Shown here one piece after another: positions 14,025-23,392 of a stretch of 23,688 nt of DNA (position 1 is its first letter; each line of letters starts with the position of its first letter). A program made the translations under genes and the position numbers. Origin of the DNA: JAAAOZ01 sp964496595 (GTDB lineage Bacteria > Chloroflexota > Anaerolineae > B4-G1 > SLSP01); assembly GCA_964496595.1 (NCBI GenBank), contig CAZCAI010000069.1, positions 1-23,688 on the forward strand, given 5' to 3'. The notes beneath the pieces were generated by a model. The model made no database searches. It was not told where the DNA came from and saw only the letters and a program-made list of their open reading frames with translations.

Positions 14025-16256
14025 TTATTCCGGTGATTTTTTAGTACTCTCGCCCGCGAAGGCCACGCGAAAGCCAATCGCAGCCGAGCGATTGTGCGGC
14101 AAGCTCCGCTCCGAGGCGAAGACGCGCGCCGAATCCGCCGCAAAGCTCCACGCGCCGCCTCGCAACACCTTGGTCTTGAGATTGTAGTCGCTGCTTGTCC
14201 ATTCCCACACGTTGCCGGCCACATCGAACAGCCCCTCCGGGCTGAGGCCCTCGATGAACAAACCCACCGGCGTCGGGCCGCCGAGGCCGCTTTCGCGCGT
14301 GTTGGCCTTGCGCATATCGAAGGTATTGCCCCACGGATACATCCGGCCATCAACGCCGCGCGCCGCGCGCTCCCACTCCTCCTGCGTCGGCAATCGGCCA
14401 CCGACCCACTCGCAGTAGGCCTTCGCCTCCTCCCACGTAACCAACACGACGGGGAAGTTACCCTTGCCGAGCGGATAAGTGCGCTCCTTGCGATCCCAGT
14501 TGTAAGCGTTGGCCCAGGCCGCATCGACATAGGGCGCGGGCGTGCTCGGATGGGCGCGCAGGAAAGCCGCATACTGCTGATTGGTGACGAGATAGCGCGT
14601 GATGCGATAGGGCAGCAAGTAATAAGGCAGCGCCTCCTCGCCATAGGGAAATTTCCCGGCAGGGATGGCGACCGTCGCGTCGAAGTCGCGCGGATCATCT
14701 AAATAGCCCAACGCCCAGCCTGCCGAAAGGCGCTGTTGAAAGGTCGCTTCATGCTCGCCCAGAAAGATCTGGACAAGCGCCTTCGCATATCGAGCCGTCA
14801 TCTCGCCTTGAAGTACTTCGCGCACGGCCGCGCGGATGCGCGTAAGATCGCCGCTCAGCAAATCGCCCCAGAGGCGCTGGTGGGGATCAAGGCGCACGCT
14901 TTGATCCTGACCGGTCGGGAGTGTGAGATGGAGATAACTGGCAATCTCCATCGCGGAGAGGGTCTTAAACGACTCGGGGATGCGCAGCATCCGCATCAGG
15001 GGCCGGCGGCTCTCGTATTTCTCGATCAGCGAGGGGGCGGCGCGCACCCCCGGGATGAGCGGCGGCGCCTCTTTCTTCTCATCGCCGCGCGCGCGCATCT
15101 CCAAATCCTGAATCAAGTTGGGATATTCGAGTAAATTATGATAGAGATCGCGATAACGCCCCTGGATCACGACCATCTTGGCCAGGATCGTCGGCTCAAT
15201 CGCGACCATCTTGCCGCGCGCGCCGCGCCGCGCGGCCAACTGCTGGAGAAGCCGAAAGATGTTGAGAATCCGCTTGATCAATCGCGGATTGGGCGGCAGA
15301 CCGCAGGCGAAGATTTGATGCACATCCGGCGGCAGATCCGGCGCCGCCCGCGCCACGAAGCGCTTCATCTGCACCTCCTCCAGGGGTGGCAGATAGAAGG
15401 GCAACTGGACCAGCTTCTCCAGATAGCTTTCCCCCACGCCCTCCTCTTGCGAGCCATATTTCTGCTCGACCACCATTTCGATACGCTCGTGATCCGCAGC
15501 CAAGAAGAAGGCGCAGCCCGGCACATCCAAAAAGAGTTTGATGGTCTCCAACACCTCCAGCGCCCGGTCGGGCAGGCAGCGATCCAGATCATCGATGAAG
15601 ATGATCAGCAACCCATTGCGCTTGCGGATGTATTGGAGAACGATCTCGGCGAATCCGCTGCGAAACTCCTCCAGCAACGATAGTTTCCGGCGGCGGATTT
15701 TGATCTCCTCGTGACGAACCGCGCCGATGACCTCCTCAATCGTGCTCATCTTGCCCTCGGCTAATTTGAGCACTTCCAAGAGGCTGCCGGAGAGACTGGA
15801 AAGAGAAAGCCCCAAGGTGAGCGCGCCTTGCCCAAACTTCTTCCAATCGACGCTCATCTCTCCTTTCTCGGCGCGATCCACGTCAGCGTAGAGGCGCGTT
15901 TCCCAATCCTCGATGCGTCGCTTATCCGCCGACGCCAGCTCCAGATCCTTCAGACATTCCAGGACGCGCAGGAGCAACGCGCGCCAGATCGCGCCCTCAT
16001 CGCGCTCGTACTGCCACGCATTGAACCAGACGATGTGCGCGCGGCGATGCTCGGCGGTGCGGCGGCCCGTCAGATACACAGAGATCAGCCGCATCAAGCT
16101 GGTCTTGCCGGCGCCCCACGGACCGAAGATTCCGATGGTGATCGGGGTGCTGCCGGAGAGAACGATCTGGCTCAGGGCCTCCGCGTAATCCTGAAAGTCA
16201 AAGCGATCTTCTTCGGCATCCAGGACGGGATGATCGGTCCAGAAAGCGTCAGACAT
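14025..16256 (-). CDS. KAP-family P-loop NTPase fused to an FGE-like (SUMF1) domain
   Basis: The N-terminal half is a KAP NTPase: Walker A GPWGAGKTSLMRL (about residues 45-57), the family motif WFNAWQYERDE (about 77-87) and Walker B LLIIFIDDLDRCLP (about 216-229). A helical stretch that looks HEAT-like (about 465-520) leads to a C-terminal formylglycine-generating-enzyme-like domain (about 526-735) with VTNQQYAAFL, GGRLPTQEEWERAARG, YPWGN, GLFDVAGNVWEWTSS, VLRGGAW and IGFRVAF. The redox cysteines expected after RGGxW in active FGE are replaced (WSFAADSARV), so this part is probably a binding domain. KAP ATPases include PifA, which excludes phage T7. I start at ATG 16256; a TTG at 16259 precedes it, and neither has a clear ribosome binding site. 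It is the middle gene of a three-gene operon. Confidence 0.88.
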   Translation of the reverse strand: MSDAFWTDHPVLDAEEDRFDFQDYAEALSQIVLSGSTPITIGIFGPWGAGKTSLMRLISVYLTGRRTAEHRRAHIVWFNAWQYERDEGAIWRALLLRVLECLKDLELASADKRRIEDWETRLYADVDRAEKGEMSVDWKKFGQGALTLGLSLSSLSGSLLEVLKLAEGKMSTIEEVIGAVRHEEIKIRRRKLSLLEEFRSGFAEIVLQYIRKRNGLLIIFIDDLDRCLPDRALEVLETIKLFLDVPGCAFFLAADHERIEMVVEQKYGSQEEGVGESYLEKLVQLPFYLPPLEEVQMKRFVARAAPDLPPDVHQIFACGLPPNPRLIKRILNIFRLLQQLAARRGARGKMVAIEPTILAKMVVIQGRYRDLYHNLLEYPNLIQDLEMRARGDEKKEAPPLIPGVRAAPSLIEKYESRRPLMRMLRIPESFKTLSAMEIASYLHLTLPTGQDQSVRLDPHQRLWGDLLSGDLTRIRAAVREVLQGEMTARYAKALVQIFLGEHEATFQQRLSAGWALGYLDDPRDFDATVAIPAGKFPYGEEALPYYLLPYRITRYLVTNQQYAAFLRAHPSTPAPYVDAAWANAYNWDRKERTYPLGKGNFPVVLVTWEEAKAYCEWVGGRLPTQEEWERAARGVDGRMYPWGNTFDMRKANTRESGLGGPTPVGLFIEGLSPEGLFDVAGNVWEWTSSDYNLKTKVLRGGAWSFAADSARVFASERSLPHNRSAAIGFRVAFAGESTKKSPE

Positions 16257-16289
16257 CAAGAGCAGAAACTAACTATGTACAGCGTCATA

Positions 16290-16853
16290 CTATTGGGGGA
16301 TGAAAAAGGGCGGGTATCCCGTGAACCGGAATTGAAAAAGCAGGAGGTCATAAATGAGAAGGATCTGATGTAAAAAGGGCTTGAGTTGCGAAGCCACATA
16401 AGCCCCGCGCATCGATTGCCACGTCCCGACCGGTTGCCACTGTTGGCTCACAATGACGCCCCAGGTGTTGCACAACACCGCCATCACCAGAATCGCCAAT
16501 ATCCCCCCCGTCAGCAACCCCAGGACGTTATCAAAGCCGCCCAACTCTTTGACTGCGGTATCCTCAAAGGCCATCTTGCTCACGAAGTAGATGACGACAA
16601 ACATCGGCACGCCGACGCCCAAGAAGATAAAACTCTGGCTTAGTGGCAGATTCGGCACCGGCGCCTCCAAAACCTCCGTAATGCCGCGCATCAAATTTTG
16701 GATGATGTCTGTGCCCAAGGTCAAAAAGCCCGCCACTGAGGTGGTGATGTAAAAACCAAAGATCATCACCAATGAGCGGATTAAACCCTGCATTGCAGAT
16801 AGGATAAGAATCGAAAGCCCGACGATGATAAGTAGTATGTCTAAAATTGTCAT
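16290..16853 (-). CDS. CvpA-family membrane protein
   Basis: The 187-residue protein starts with ILDILLIIVGLSILILSAMQGLIRSL, the N-terminal pattern of CvpA (PF02674), and has about four hydrophobic helices, the third followed by VKELGGFDNVLGLLTGGILAIL. CvpA proteins are inner-membrane proteins; in enterobacteria CvpA is needed for colicin V production, and its molecular function remains uncertain. The ATG at 16853 has GGGAGG 6 nt upstream. It is the first gene of the operon, ending 33 bp before the KAP-SUMF1 start codon. The last 30 residues (FQFRFTGYPPFFIPQ) extend beyond the membrane region. Confidence 0.8.
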   Translation of the reverse strand: MTILDILLIIVGLSILILSAMQGLIRSLVMIFGFYITTSVAGFLTLGTDIIQNLMRGITEVLEAPVPNLPLSQSFIFLGVGVPMFVVIYFVSKMAFEDTAVKELGGFDNVLGLLTGGILAILVMAVLCNTWGVIVSQQWQPVGTWQSMRGAYVASQLKPFLHQILLIYDLLLFQFRFTGYPPFFIPQ

Positions 16854-16971
16854 AACCGCCTCCCTGGTTTAGTTTGCAGCATTTTTATGATCCGACTAGT
16901 GTAGGATGAAACAGTGTAAAATAGATCAACTGGCCTTCCAGGCGCCAAGCCATACCGGAATTCCCCTCTAA

Positions 16972-16986
16972 TAGGATTATATCCTA
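16972..16986. promoter_or_regulatory. Palindromic operator-like site
   Basis: TAGGAT and ATCCTA flank TAT (16972-16986), a perfect 6+3+6 palindrome. It lies in the divergent region between the CvpA operon and the secreted-protein gene, where a regulator could control either direction. There is no further evidence. Confidence 0.3.
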
Positions 16987-17015
16987 AAAGCGCTTCGGGT
17001 AAAAAACTTGAACTA

Positions 17016-17024
17016 TGTTACACT
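17016..17024 (+). promoter_or_regulatory. Candidate extended -10 for the secreted-protein gene
   Basis: TGTTACACT (17016-17024) is a TGn extended -10 with TACACT, about 100 bp before the ATG at 17123. No good -35 box is placed at 17 bp, so this is weak. Confidence 0.3.
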
Positions 17025-17122
17025 GAAAAAGACTCTCCAGAAGCATCATACTCGGAAAAGAAGCAAAGGCAAATAATTAAGAGCCAGAAATCAAGGATTG
17101 AAAATTCAAGGGATAAAGCATT

Positions 17123-20100
17123 ATGAGCAGAAAACTTATCTACTGGATACTTGTCTGTCTGTTGAGTCTGGTAACCATCCAGACCCACGCCGCCGGGCCG
17201 GAGAACGACATACCACCGTTACACCCTGAGGTGCGCGCGGCGACGCGCCACGATACCTCCCCGCCGTTGCGCAATCTCGTCGCGCCAGCGGAGCGGCCGG
17301 TTGCACCGCTGGCCGGCGACAGGCCGGGCGGCGACATTATCTCCGAACGCTGGATCTTGCCCAAGGCGCAACAGGCGCCGGCGCAAACCGAGGGCGACCC
17401 CATCGTGCAACGCACGCTCATCCCGAGCAGCATGCCCCCGCCCCAACACACCTTCGAGGGCCTTGGAAATATCTCCGGCATCGCGCCGCCGGATACCCAA
17501 GGCGACATCGGCTACGATCCGGCCACCGGGCGCAAGTATTACGTCCAATGGATCAACCTGGATTGGGCGGTCTGGGATGTGACGACGCCCACGGAGGCCG
17601 CGCTGATTTATGGCCCATTCGATGGCAACTCGATTTGGACCGGCTTCGGCGGCCCGTGCGAGACGATGAACGACGGCGATCCCATCACGCTCTTCGATCC
17701 TTTCGCGCAGCGCTGGCTGATGACCCAATTCGCCGTCTCCGCCGAGCCGTACTACGAGTGCATCGCCGTCTCCGCCACCGCCGATCCCACCGGGAGCTGG
17801 CACCGCTACGCCTTCGAGGTCAGCCCCAACAAGATGAACGACTATCCCAAATTCGGCGTCTGGCCCGACGCTTATTATATGACCGCCAACCAATTTCTCC
17901 ACGGCAACAGTTGGGCCGGAGCAGGCGTCTTCGCCTTCGAGCGAGCACAGATGTTGCGCGGGGAACCCGCCAATATGATTTACTTCGATCTGGCCGATGT
18001 GAACATCAACTTCGGCGGGATGCTCCCCACCGACTTCGACGGCCTTCTGCCGCCGCCCGAAGGCGCGCCGAACTACTTCATCGAGGTGGACGATAGCGCG
18101 TGGCTGGGCGACACGCAGGATACGATGCGCCTCTGGGCCTTCCACGTCGATTGGCAGACGCCGGAGAATAGCACCTTCGGCCTCAACGGGCTGCCAAACC
18201 ACAAGCTGCCGGTCGCCAACTACGATCCGCTCTGCGTCAACACATGGGAGTGCATCCCGCAGAAAAGCAGCGCTCAGCGCGTGGATGCCATCGGCGAGCG
18301 CCTGATGTATCGCGCCGCCTACCGCAACTTCGATGCGCACGAGGCGATTGTGGTCAACCACACGGTCGATGTGGGCGGGCAACGCGCGGGCATCCGGTGG
18401 TACGAAGTGCGCCGGGCCGACGACGCCTGGACCATCCACCAACAGAGCACCTTCGCGCCCGATGACGGGCTGCATCGCTGGATGGGCAGCATCGCGCAGG
18501 ATCACGTCGGCAACATCGCGCTGGGCTACAGCATCTCCGGCGCGACGCTGGATCCCGCCATCCACACCACCGGGCGGCTGGCGAACGATCCGCTCGGCGC
18601 GATGACGCAGGGCGAGGCGGTCTTCTTCCCCGGCGAGACGGCGCAGGATGACGTGAATCGCTGGGGCGATTACAGCATGATGGGCATCGATCCCGTAGAC
18701 GATTGCACCTTCTGGTACACGCAGATGTACTCCAAGGGCGGCTGGAATTGGGCGACGCGCATCGGTTCGTTCCAGTTCCCCGATTGCACCGCGGGCGGGC
18801 GCGGCATGCTCCAGGGCGCGGTCGCCGACGCCGCGACCGGCGATCCCATCGCCGACGCGCGCGTCGTCGCGGACACGGCGGCCGATCCGCCCTTCGAGAC
18901 CCTCACCGACGCGGCGGGCGACTACGCGCTCGCGCTGCCGCCCGAAAGCTACACCGTCACAGCGCAGGCCTACGGCTACGCCGCCGCGAGCGCCAACCTC
19001 ACCGTGACCTCGGATATGACAACCACGCACAACTTCACCCTGACGCCCGCCGCCGCCCACGTCGTCAGCGGCGCGATCACCGATCGCAACACCGGCATGC
19101 CGCTCTACGCCCATCTCACCATCCGCGGCGCGCCGAACGACCCGCCCGCCGCCCACGCCGAGGTGTGGCCCGATCCCCAGACGGGGGCCTACAGCGCCAC
19201 GTTAGCGGAGGGCTTCACCCACACGATCCAGGTCGCCGCCTGGGCCGCTGGCTATCTGCCCACCTCGACCCAGATCGCGCCCTTGACCTCCGGCCTGACG
19301 TTGAATCTGCACCTGGACGTGGACGCGGCGCAGTGCGAAGCGCCGGGGTATCGATTCAATTATACGAACTACGCCTATATCGAGGATTTCGAGACCAGCG
19401 ATGGCAATTACACCGTCACCGGCGCGTCGCCCTCCTGGGCCTATGGAACGCCCATCAATGGCCCGGGCCACGCGCGTTCCGGCCAGCACGCCTGGGCCAC
19501 AAACCTCTCCGGCAACTATCAGAACGATGAGGAGAGCTATCTGACCTCCCCGCCGCTTGATTTGAGCGCCTACGCCGGGCAGGGATTCGCCCTGAGCTGG
19601 TGGCAGTGGGCCGCCACCGAGGAGCACGCCGACTTTCTCCGCGTGCAAACCAGCCGGGATGGCGGCGCGAGCTGGGCGACCGTCTACGGCCCCATCTCCG
19701 GGAAGTACGACGCCGCCTGGACCAAACGCGAGGTCATCTTGGACGCCAGCCACGCCATCACGGATGTGCGACTCCGCTTCCACATAGAGAGCGACGCCGC
19801 CACAACCGCCCCCGGTTGGTACATCGATGACGTCGGCCTGCTGCCGGTGATCATCCCCCAAGAGACCGCCCTCCTCACCGAAAATTTCGAGGCGGATGAC
19901 GGCGGTTACACCGTCACCGGCGCCTCGCCTTCCTGGGAACACGGCGCGCCCACCAGCGGCCCGAGCAGCGCGTACTCCGGAGACAACGTCTGGGCGACGA
20001 ACTTAGACGGCGACTATCTCAACGATGAGCAGAGCTACCTGCTCTCGCCCGCCTTCGATTTGAGCGCCTATGCCGGTCAAGAGATCATCCTCTCCTGGCA

Positions 20101-23100
20101 GCAGTGGGCGGCCACGGAGGACGGTTACGACGAGATCGCCGCCCAGGTGAGCGCCGATGATGGCGCGAGCTGGACGACGGTCTACGGCCCGCTCGATGGC
20201 GTCATCGCCGCGCGGTGGACGCAGGAGCGTGTTAACTTGGGTGTGGGCTACGGCGTCGAGGCGTTCAAAGTGCGCTTTTTTATGGATTCGGACAGCTCGA
20301 TCACCACGGTCGGCTGGTACATCGACGACGTCAAAATCAGCGCTATCGCGCCGCTGGCGACGCCGCCCACGCCCTGCGAGGCGTTGGAGGGCGGCCTGAT
20401 CTTCGGCCACATCTACGACCAGAACACCGGCGCGCCCCTGATCGGCGCCGAGGTGCGCGACGCCACGGGCGCGCGTTCATCCGCGCGCGCCACGGCGGAA
20501 CCCGGACGCGCCGACGCCTTCTACCAGCATTTCTTGCCTCCGGGCACGCACACCCTCACCGCGACAATGTCTGGCGGGTACGCGCCCCTCTCCGCGACGG
20601 TCACGGTCGCCGGTTACGAGACCCAGCAGCAGGATTTTCACCTTCCCGCCGGGCGCCTGGCGGAGTTGATCCCGGCCGCCGGGCGCGAGGCCACGCTCCT
20701 GGTCGATGCGCAGAGCGCCATCACCGGCGCGCTGGTCAACACCGGAGCGCGCGCAATCGCCTACGAGGTCTGGGAATTCAACGCCCCGCCGCCCGATCTC
20801 ACGCCCGTGGCCGCCTTCCTGCATCGCGGGCGACACACCAGCCCCAAGAAGATGAACGTCCCGACGCTGCGCGGCGAGCGCTACACAGTAGCGCCGCCCG
20901 CCGCGCCCCGCTATCCACTGCGGGGATCTGACGCTCCCCTTGGAGCGACGGTGATCACGATGGCGACCGGCCTCGATGGCGCGTGGGGCATCGCCCATCA
21001 CACGCTGAGCGACACGCTCTGGATCGGCGACACGGCCCCGGCGGGCGATGGCCTGCTCTACGAGTTCGAGAAAGACGGCGCGCGCACCCATCGCACCATC
21101 AGCACGACCGCTTGGGCGGCGGACTTCGCGGCGGATCTGGCGTTCAATCCGCTGACGCAGAAGCTGTGGCAGGTCAACGTCGGCGGGGATAACTGCATCT
21201 ACGAGATGGATCCGGCGACCTCCTCTCCCACAGGGCGGACGATCTGCCCGCCGGTGGGCAATTCGCAGCGCGGCCTGGCCTACGATCCGCTCAGCGACAC
21301 CTACTTCTCCGGCGCCTGGACCGACAGCCTGATTCATCGCTTCACGCCGGAGGGGACGATCATTGCCGAAAAAGACCTCGGCGTGGCGATTGCCGGACTG
21401 GCCTACAATCCTCTCAGCGGGCGCCTCTTCGTCGCGGCCAACGACGACGCCGGCAGTGATGTCTACGTCTTCGACGTGAACGCCGACTACGCGCTCATCG
21501 GCGGCTTCGATGTGCCGGGCCTGGGCGATTTCGAGCAAGCCGGCCTGACGCTGGATTGCGACGGCACGCTCTGGGCCGTCAACCAGGATACGGGCGTCGT
21601 TATCGGCATCGCATCCGGCGAGACAGACATCTGCGCCTGGCGCGGCATCCCCTGGCTGGAGGTCGCGCCAGATCGGGGCGCGCTGCCCGCCTCGGCCGGC
21701 CAACCGCTGACCTACACCTACGCCGCGACCGACCTACAGCCAGGCCGCTATCTCGCCCATCTGCGGATCGCCAACGACGCGCCCTACGGCCCGCTCATGC
21801 TGCCCGTGACACTCACAGTGCAAGCGCCCGCGACGTGGAGCACCTTAGACGGCACGATCCGCAGCTGGGGCTACTGCGACCGCCATCTCGCCCCGCTGGA
21901 GGATGCCGCCGTTCACCTCGTCGGCACGGATGGCTACACGGCCACGCTCGCGACGGATGAGGCCGGGCGCTATCATCACGCGCTGGATGCGACGCGCGGC
22001 CCGCTCACGGTGACCGTCGCGGCGGCGGGCCATGAGCCGCAGACGCGCGCAGGCATCACGCTGACGGCCCAACAGACGACCACGCTCGATTTGGGACTGC
22101 GCCTCACGGCCCCTTGCGCCGCCGTCACGCCGCCGACCATCACCGCCAAGATCACCTCCACGGGCGCGGCGTCCGCGATCCACACCGAGACCTTGACCCT
22201 GCACAACGCCGGCGCGCTTTCGTACACCTTCGACATCACCGAACTGCTCGTCCTCCAACAACAGCACGAGGTGCTCTTGATCTCCCCCGATAGCAGCGTG
22301 GACGATGTTTCTGGGCTGGCGACGACGCTGACGGCCTACGATGATGTCAACGTCGCCATCTGGGATAACGCTCAAGGCGAGCCGCACGCCGCCGATCTCG
22401 CGCCTTACGATGTGGTGATCCTGGGCAACAACTACACGTGGTCGCCAGAGCTGGATGCCGCGGCGGTCGGGGACGCGGTCGCCGATTACATCGACGCGGG
22501 CGGCAAGGTGATCGAGAGCCTCTACGTGCAAAGCTTCGATGAATGGGGCTTTGGTGGGCGCTACATCGACGATCACTACAGCCCTTTCGCCCAGGCCACG
22601 GCGGATTATTGGGGCGATGACGCGATGCAGATTGTCGCGCCGGCCCATCCCGTGATGCACAACATCGGCGAGATCGGCGACGCCAACGGGCACCAAGACC
22701 CCACCGCGCGCGCCGGCGCGGAGGTGTTGGCCGCGTGGGCGAACACCGGGTTGTCGGCCGTGGCTGTCAACGATAACGTCGTAGCGCTCAATCTGATGAT
22801 CTTTAGTCAAGCGGGCTGGCGAGGCGATGTGTCCATCCTGCTGCATAATGCCATCGCGTGGCTCACAGGCGCGACGACGCAGGATATTTCGTGGCTCTCC
22901 GTCGCACCCACCGAGGGCGCGGTCGCCGCCGACGGCCAAACGACGCTGACGATCATGTTGACGCCGCACGCGGAGATGGGCCTCGGCGACCACACAGCCC
23001 ACCTCATCATCGCCACCGACGACGCGCGCGCGCCCCAGATCACCGTGCCCGTGACCCTCACCATCGCCTGCATCCCCATCGCGGGCGCGGACTTCACCTA

Positions 23101-23392
23101 CCGGCCGGAGGCGCCGCGCCGCGGCGAGACCGTCGTCTTCACCGGCAACGTCGCCGGCGGATCGGCGCCGATCACCTACACGTGGAACTTCGGCGATGGC
23201 AGCCCCAACGTCGCGGGGCAAATCGTCACGCACACCTTTCCCCAAACCACGACGCTGATGACGACCATCTGGAATCTCCCCGTCCTGATGACAGCCCAGA
23301 ATGCGTGCAGCACCCAACACGTCCAGAAGACCCTCGGCATAGCGCCGCCCATCAAGCTATACCTGCCGCTGTTGATGCGCGAGGGGAAATGA
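17123..23392 (+). CDS. Giant secreted multidomain protein (2089 residues)
   Basis: A signal peptide (KLIYWILVCLLSLVTIQTHA, likely cut after residue 23) marks export. Approximate order: a beta-propeller-like region (110-555) opening with PPDTQGDIGYDP; two carboxypeptidase-regulatory-like beta-sandwiches (563-645, 647-740); two tandem MAM/choice-of-anchor-J-like domains (751-911 and 915-1074) related by an internal duplication of 166 residues; another regulatory-like domain (1090-1175); a second propeller-like region (1272-1506); an Ig-like repeat; another regulatory-like domain (1572-1663); a Rossmann/GATase-like domain (about 1712-1916); a second Ig-like repeat (1921-1985); a PKD domain (1988-2070); and the tail KLYLPLLMREGK. 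No catalytic motif is clear, so a surface adhesion or matrix role is an inference. AAGGGA lies 9 nt before the ATG. It stands alone. Confidence 0.85.
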   Translation: MSRKLIYWILVCLLSLVTIQTHAAGPENDIPPLHPEVRAATRHDTSPPLRNLVAPAERPVAPLAGDRPGGDIISERWILPKAQQAPAQTEGDPIVQRTLIPSSMPPPQHTFEGLGNISGIAPPDTQGDIGYDPATGRKYYVQWINLDWAVWDVTTPTEAALIYGPFDGNSIWTGFGGPCETMNDGDPITLFDPFAQRWLMTQFAVSAEPYYECIAVSATADPTGSWHRYAFEVSPNKMNDYPKFGVWPDAYYMTANQFLHGNSWAGAGVFAFERAQMLRGEPANMIYFDLADVNINFGGMLPTDFDGLLPPPEGAPNYFIEVDDSAWLGDTQDTMRLWAFHVDWQTPENSTFGLNGLPNHKLPVANYDPLCVNTWECIPQKSSAQRVDAIGERLMYRAAYRNFDAHEAIVVNHTVDVGGQRAGIRWYEVRRADDAWTIHQQSTFAPDDGLHRWMGSIAQDHVGNIALGYSISGATLDPAIHTTGRLANDPLGAMTQGEAVFFPGETAQDDVNRWGDYSMMGIDPVDDCTFWYTQMYSKGGWNWATRIGSFQFPDCTAGGRGMLQGAVADAATGDPIADARVVADTAADPPFETLTDAAGDYALALPPESYTVTAQAYGYAAASANLTVTSDMTTTHNFTLTPAAAHVVSGAITDRNTGMPLYAHLTIRGAPNDPPAAHAEVWPDPQTGAYSATLAEGFTHTIQVAAWAAGYLPTSTQIAPLTSGLTLNLHLDVDAAQCEAPGYRFNYTNYAYIEDFETSDGNYTVTGASPSWAYGTPINGPGHARSGQHAWATNLSGNYQNDEESYLTSPPLDLSAYAGQGFALSWWQWAATEEHADFLRVQTSRDGGASWATVYGPISGKYDAAWTKREVILDASHAITDVRLRFHIESDAATTAPGWYIDDVGLLPVIIPQETALLTENFEADDGGYTVTGASPSWEHGAPTSGPSSAYSGDNVWATNLDGDYLNDEQSYLLSPAFDLSAYAGQEIILSWQQWAATEDGYDEIAAQVSADDGASWTTVYGPLDGVIAARWTQERVNLGVGYGVEAFKVRFFMDSDSSITTVGWYIDDVKISAIAPLATPPTPCEALEGGLIFGHIYDQNTGAPLIGAEVRDATGARSSARATAEPGRADAFYQHFLPPGTHTLTATMSGGYAPLSATVTVAGYETQQQDFHLPAGRLAELIPAAGREATLLVDAQSAITGALVNTGARAIAYEVWEFNAPPPDLTPVAAFLHRGRHTSPKKMNVPTLRGERYTVAPPAAPRYPLRGSDAPLGATVITMATGLDGAWGIAHHTLSDTLWIGDTAPAGDGLLYEFEKDGARTHRTISTTAWAADFAADLAFNPLTQKLWQVNVGGDNCIYEMDPATSSPTGRTICPPVGNSQRGLAYDPLSDTYFSGAWTDSLIHRFTPEGTIIAEKDLGVAIAGLAYNPLSGRLFVAANDDAGSDVYVFDVNADYALIGGFDVPGLGDFEQAGLTLDCDGTLWAVNQDTGVVIGIASGETDICAWRGIPWLEVAPDRGALPASAGQPLTYTYAATDLQPGRYLAHLRIANDAPYGPLMLPVTLTVQAPATWSTLDGTIRSWGYCDRHLAPLEDAAVHLVGTDGYTATLATDEAGRYHHALDATRGPLTVTVAAAGHEPQTRAGITLTAQQTTTLDLGLRLTAPCAAVTPPTITAKITSTGAASAIHTETLTLHNAGALSYTFDITELLVLQQQHEVLLISPDSSVDDVSGLATTLTAYDDVNVAIWDNAQGEPHAADLAPYDVVILGNNYTWSPELDAAAVGDAVADYIDAGGKVIESLYVQSFDEWGFGGRYIDDHYSPFAQATADYWGDDAMQIVAPAHPVMHNIGEIGDANGHQDPTARAGAEVLAAWANTGLSAVAVNDNVVALNLMIFSQAGWRGDVSILLHNAIAWLTGATTQDISWLSVAPTEGAVAADGQTTLTIMLTPHAEMGLGDHTAHLIIATDDARAPQITVPVTLTIACIPIAGADFTYRPEAPRRGETVVFTGNVAGGSAPITYTWNFGDGSPNVAGQIVTHTFPQTTTLMTTIWNLPVLMTAQNACSTQHVQKTLGIAPPIKLYLPLLMREGK
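19408..20341 (+). repeat. Intragenic tandem duplication of a beta-sandwich domain
   Basis: Two adjacent units are offset by 498 bp (166 residues). TTACACCGTCACCGGCG occurs at 19408-19424 and again at 19906-19922, followed in both by a similar stretch (SPSW, WATNL, NDE.SYL.SP, FxLSAYAGQ-like and GWYIDDV). The protein similarity runs over the whole unit, so this is an in-frame domain duplication that has since diverged. Confidence 0.85.

Noticed and set aside
14025..14175. Diversity-generating retroelement variable repeat at the SUMF1 3' end
   Set aside because: There is no template repeat or reverse transcriptase in the window, and the motif is also normal for FGE-like domains.
17219..19156. 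Long open frame antisense to the secreted protein (645 codons), with similar frames at 20477-21703 and 21845-23320
   Set aside because: These are mirror frames of a real gene with signal peptide and recognisable domains; the translated sequences are low-complexity and motif-free.
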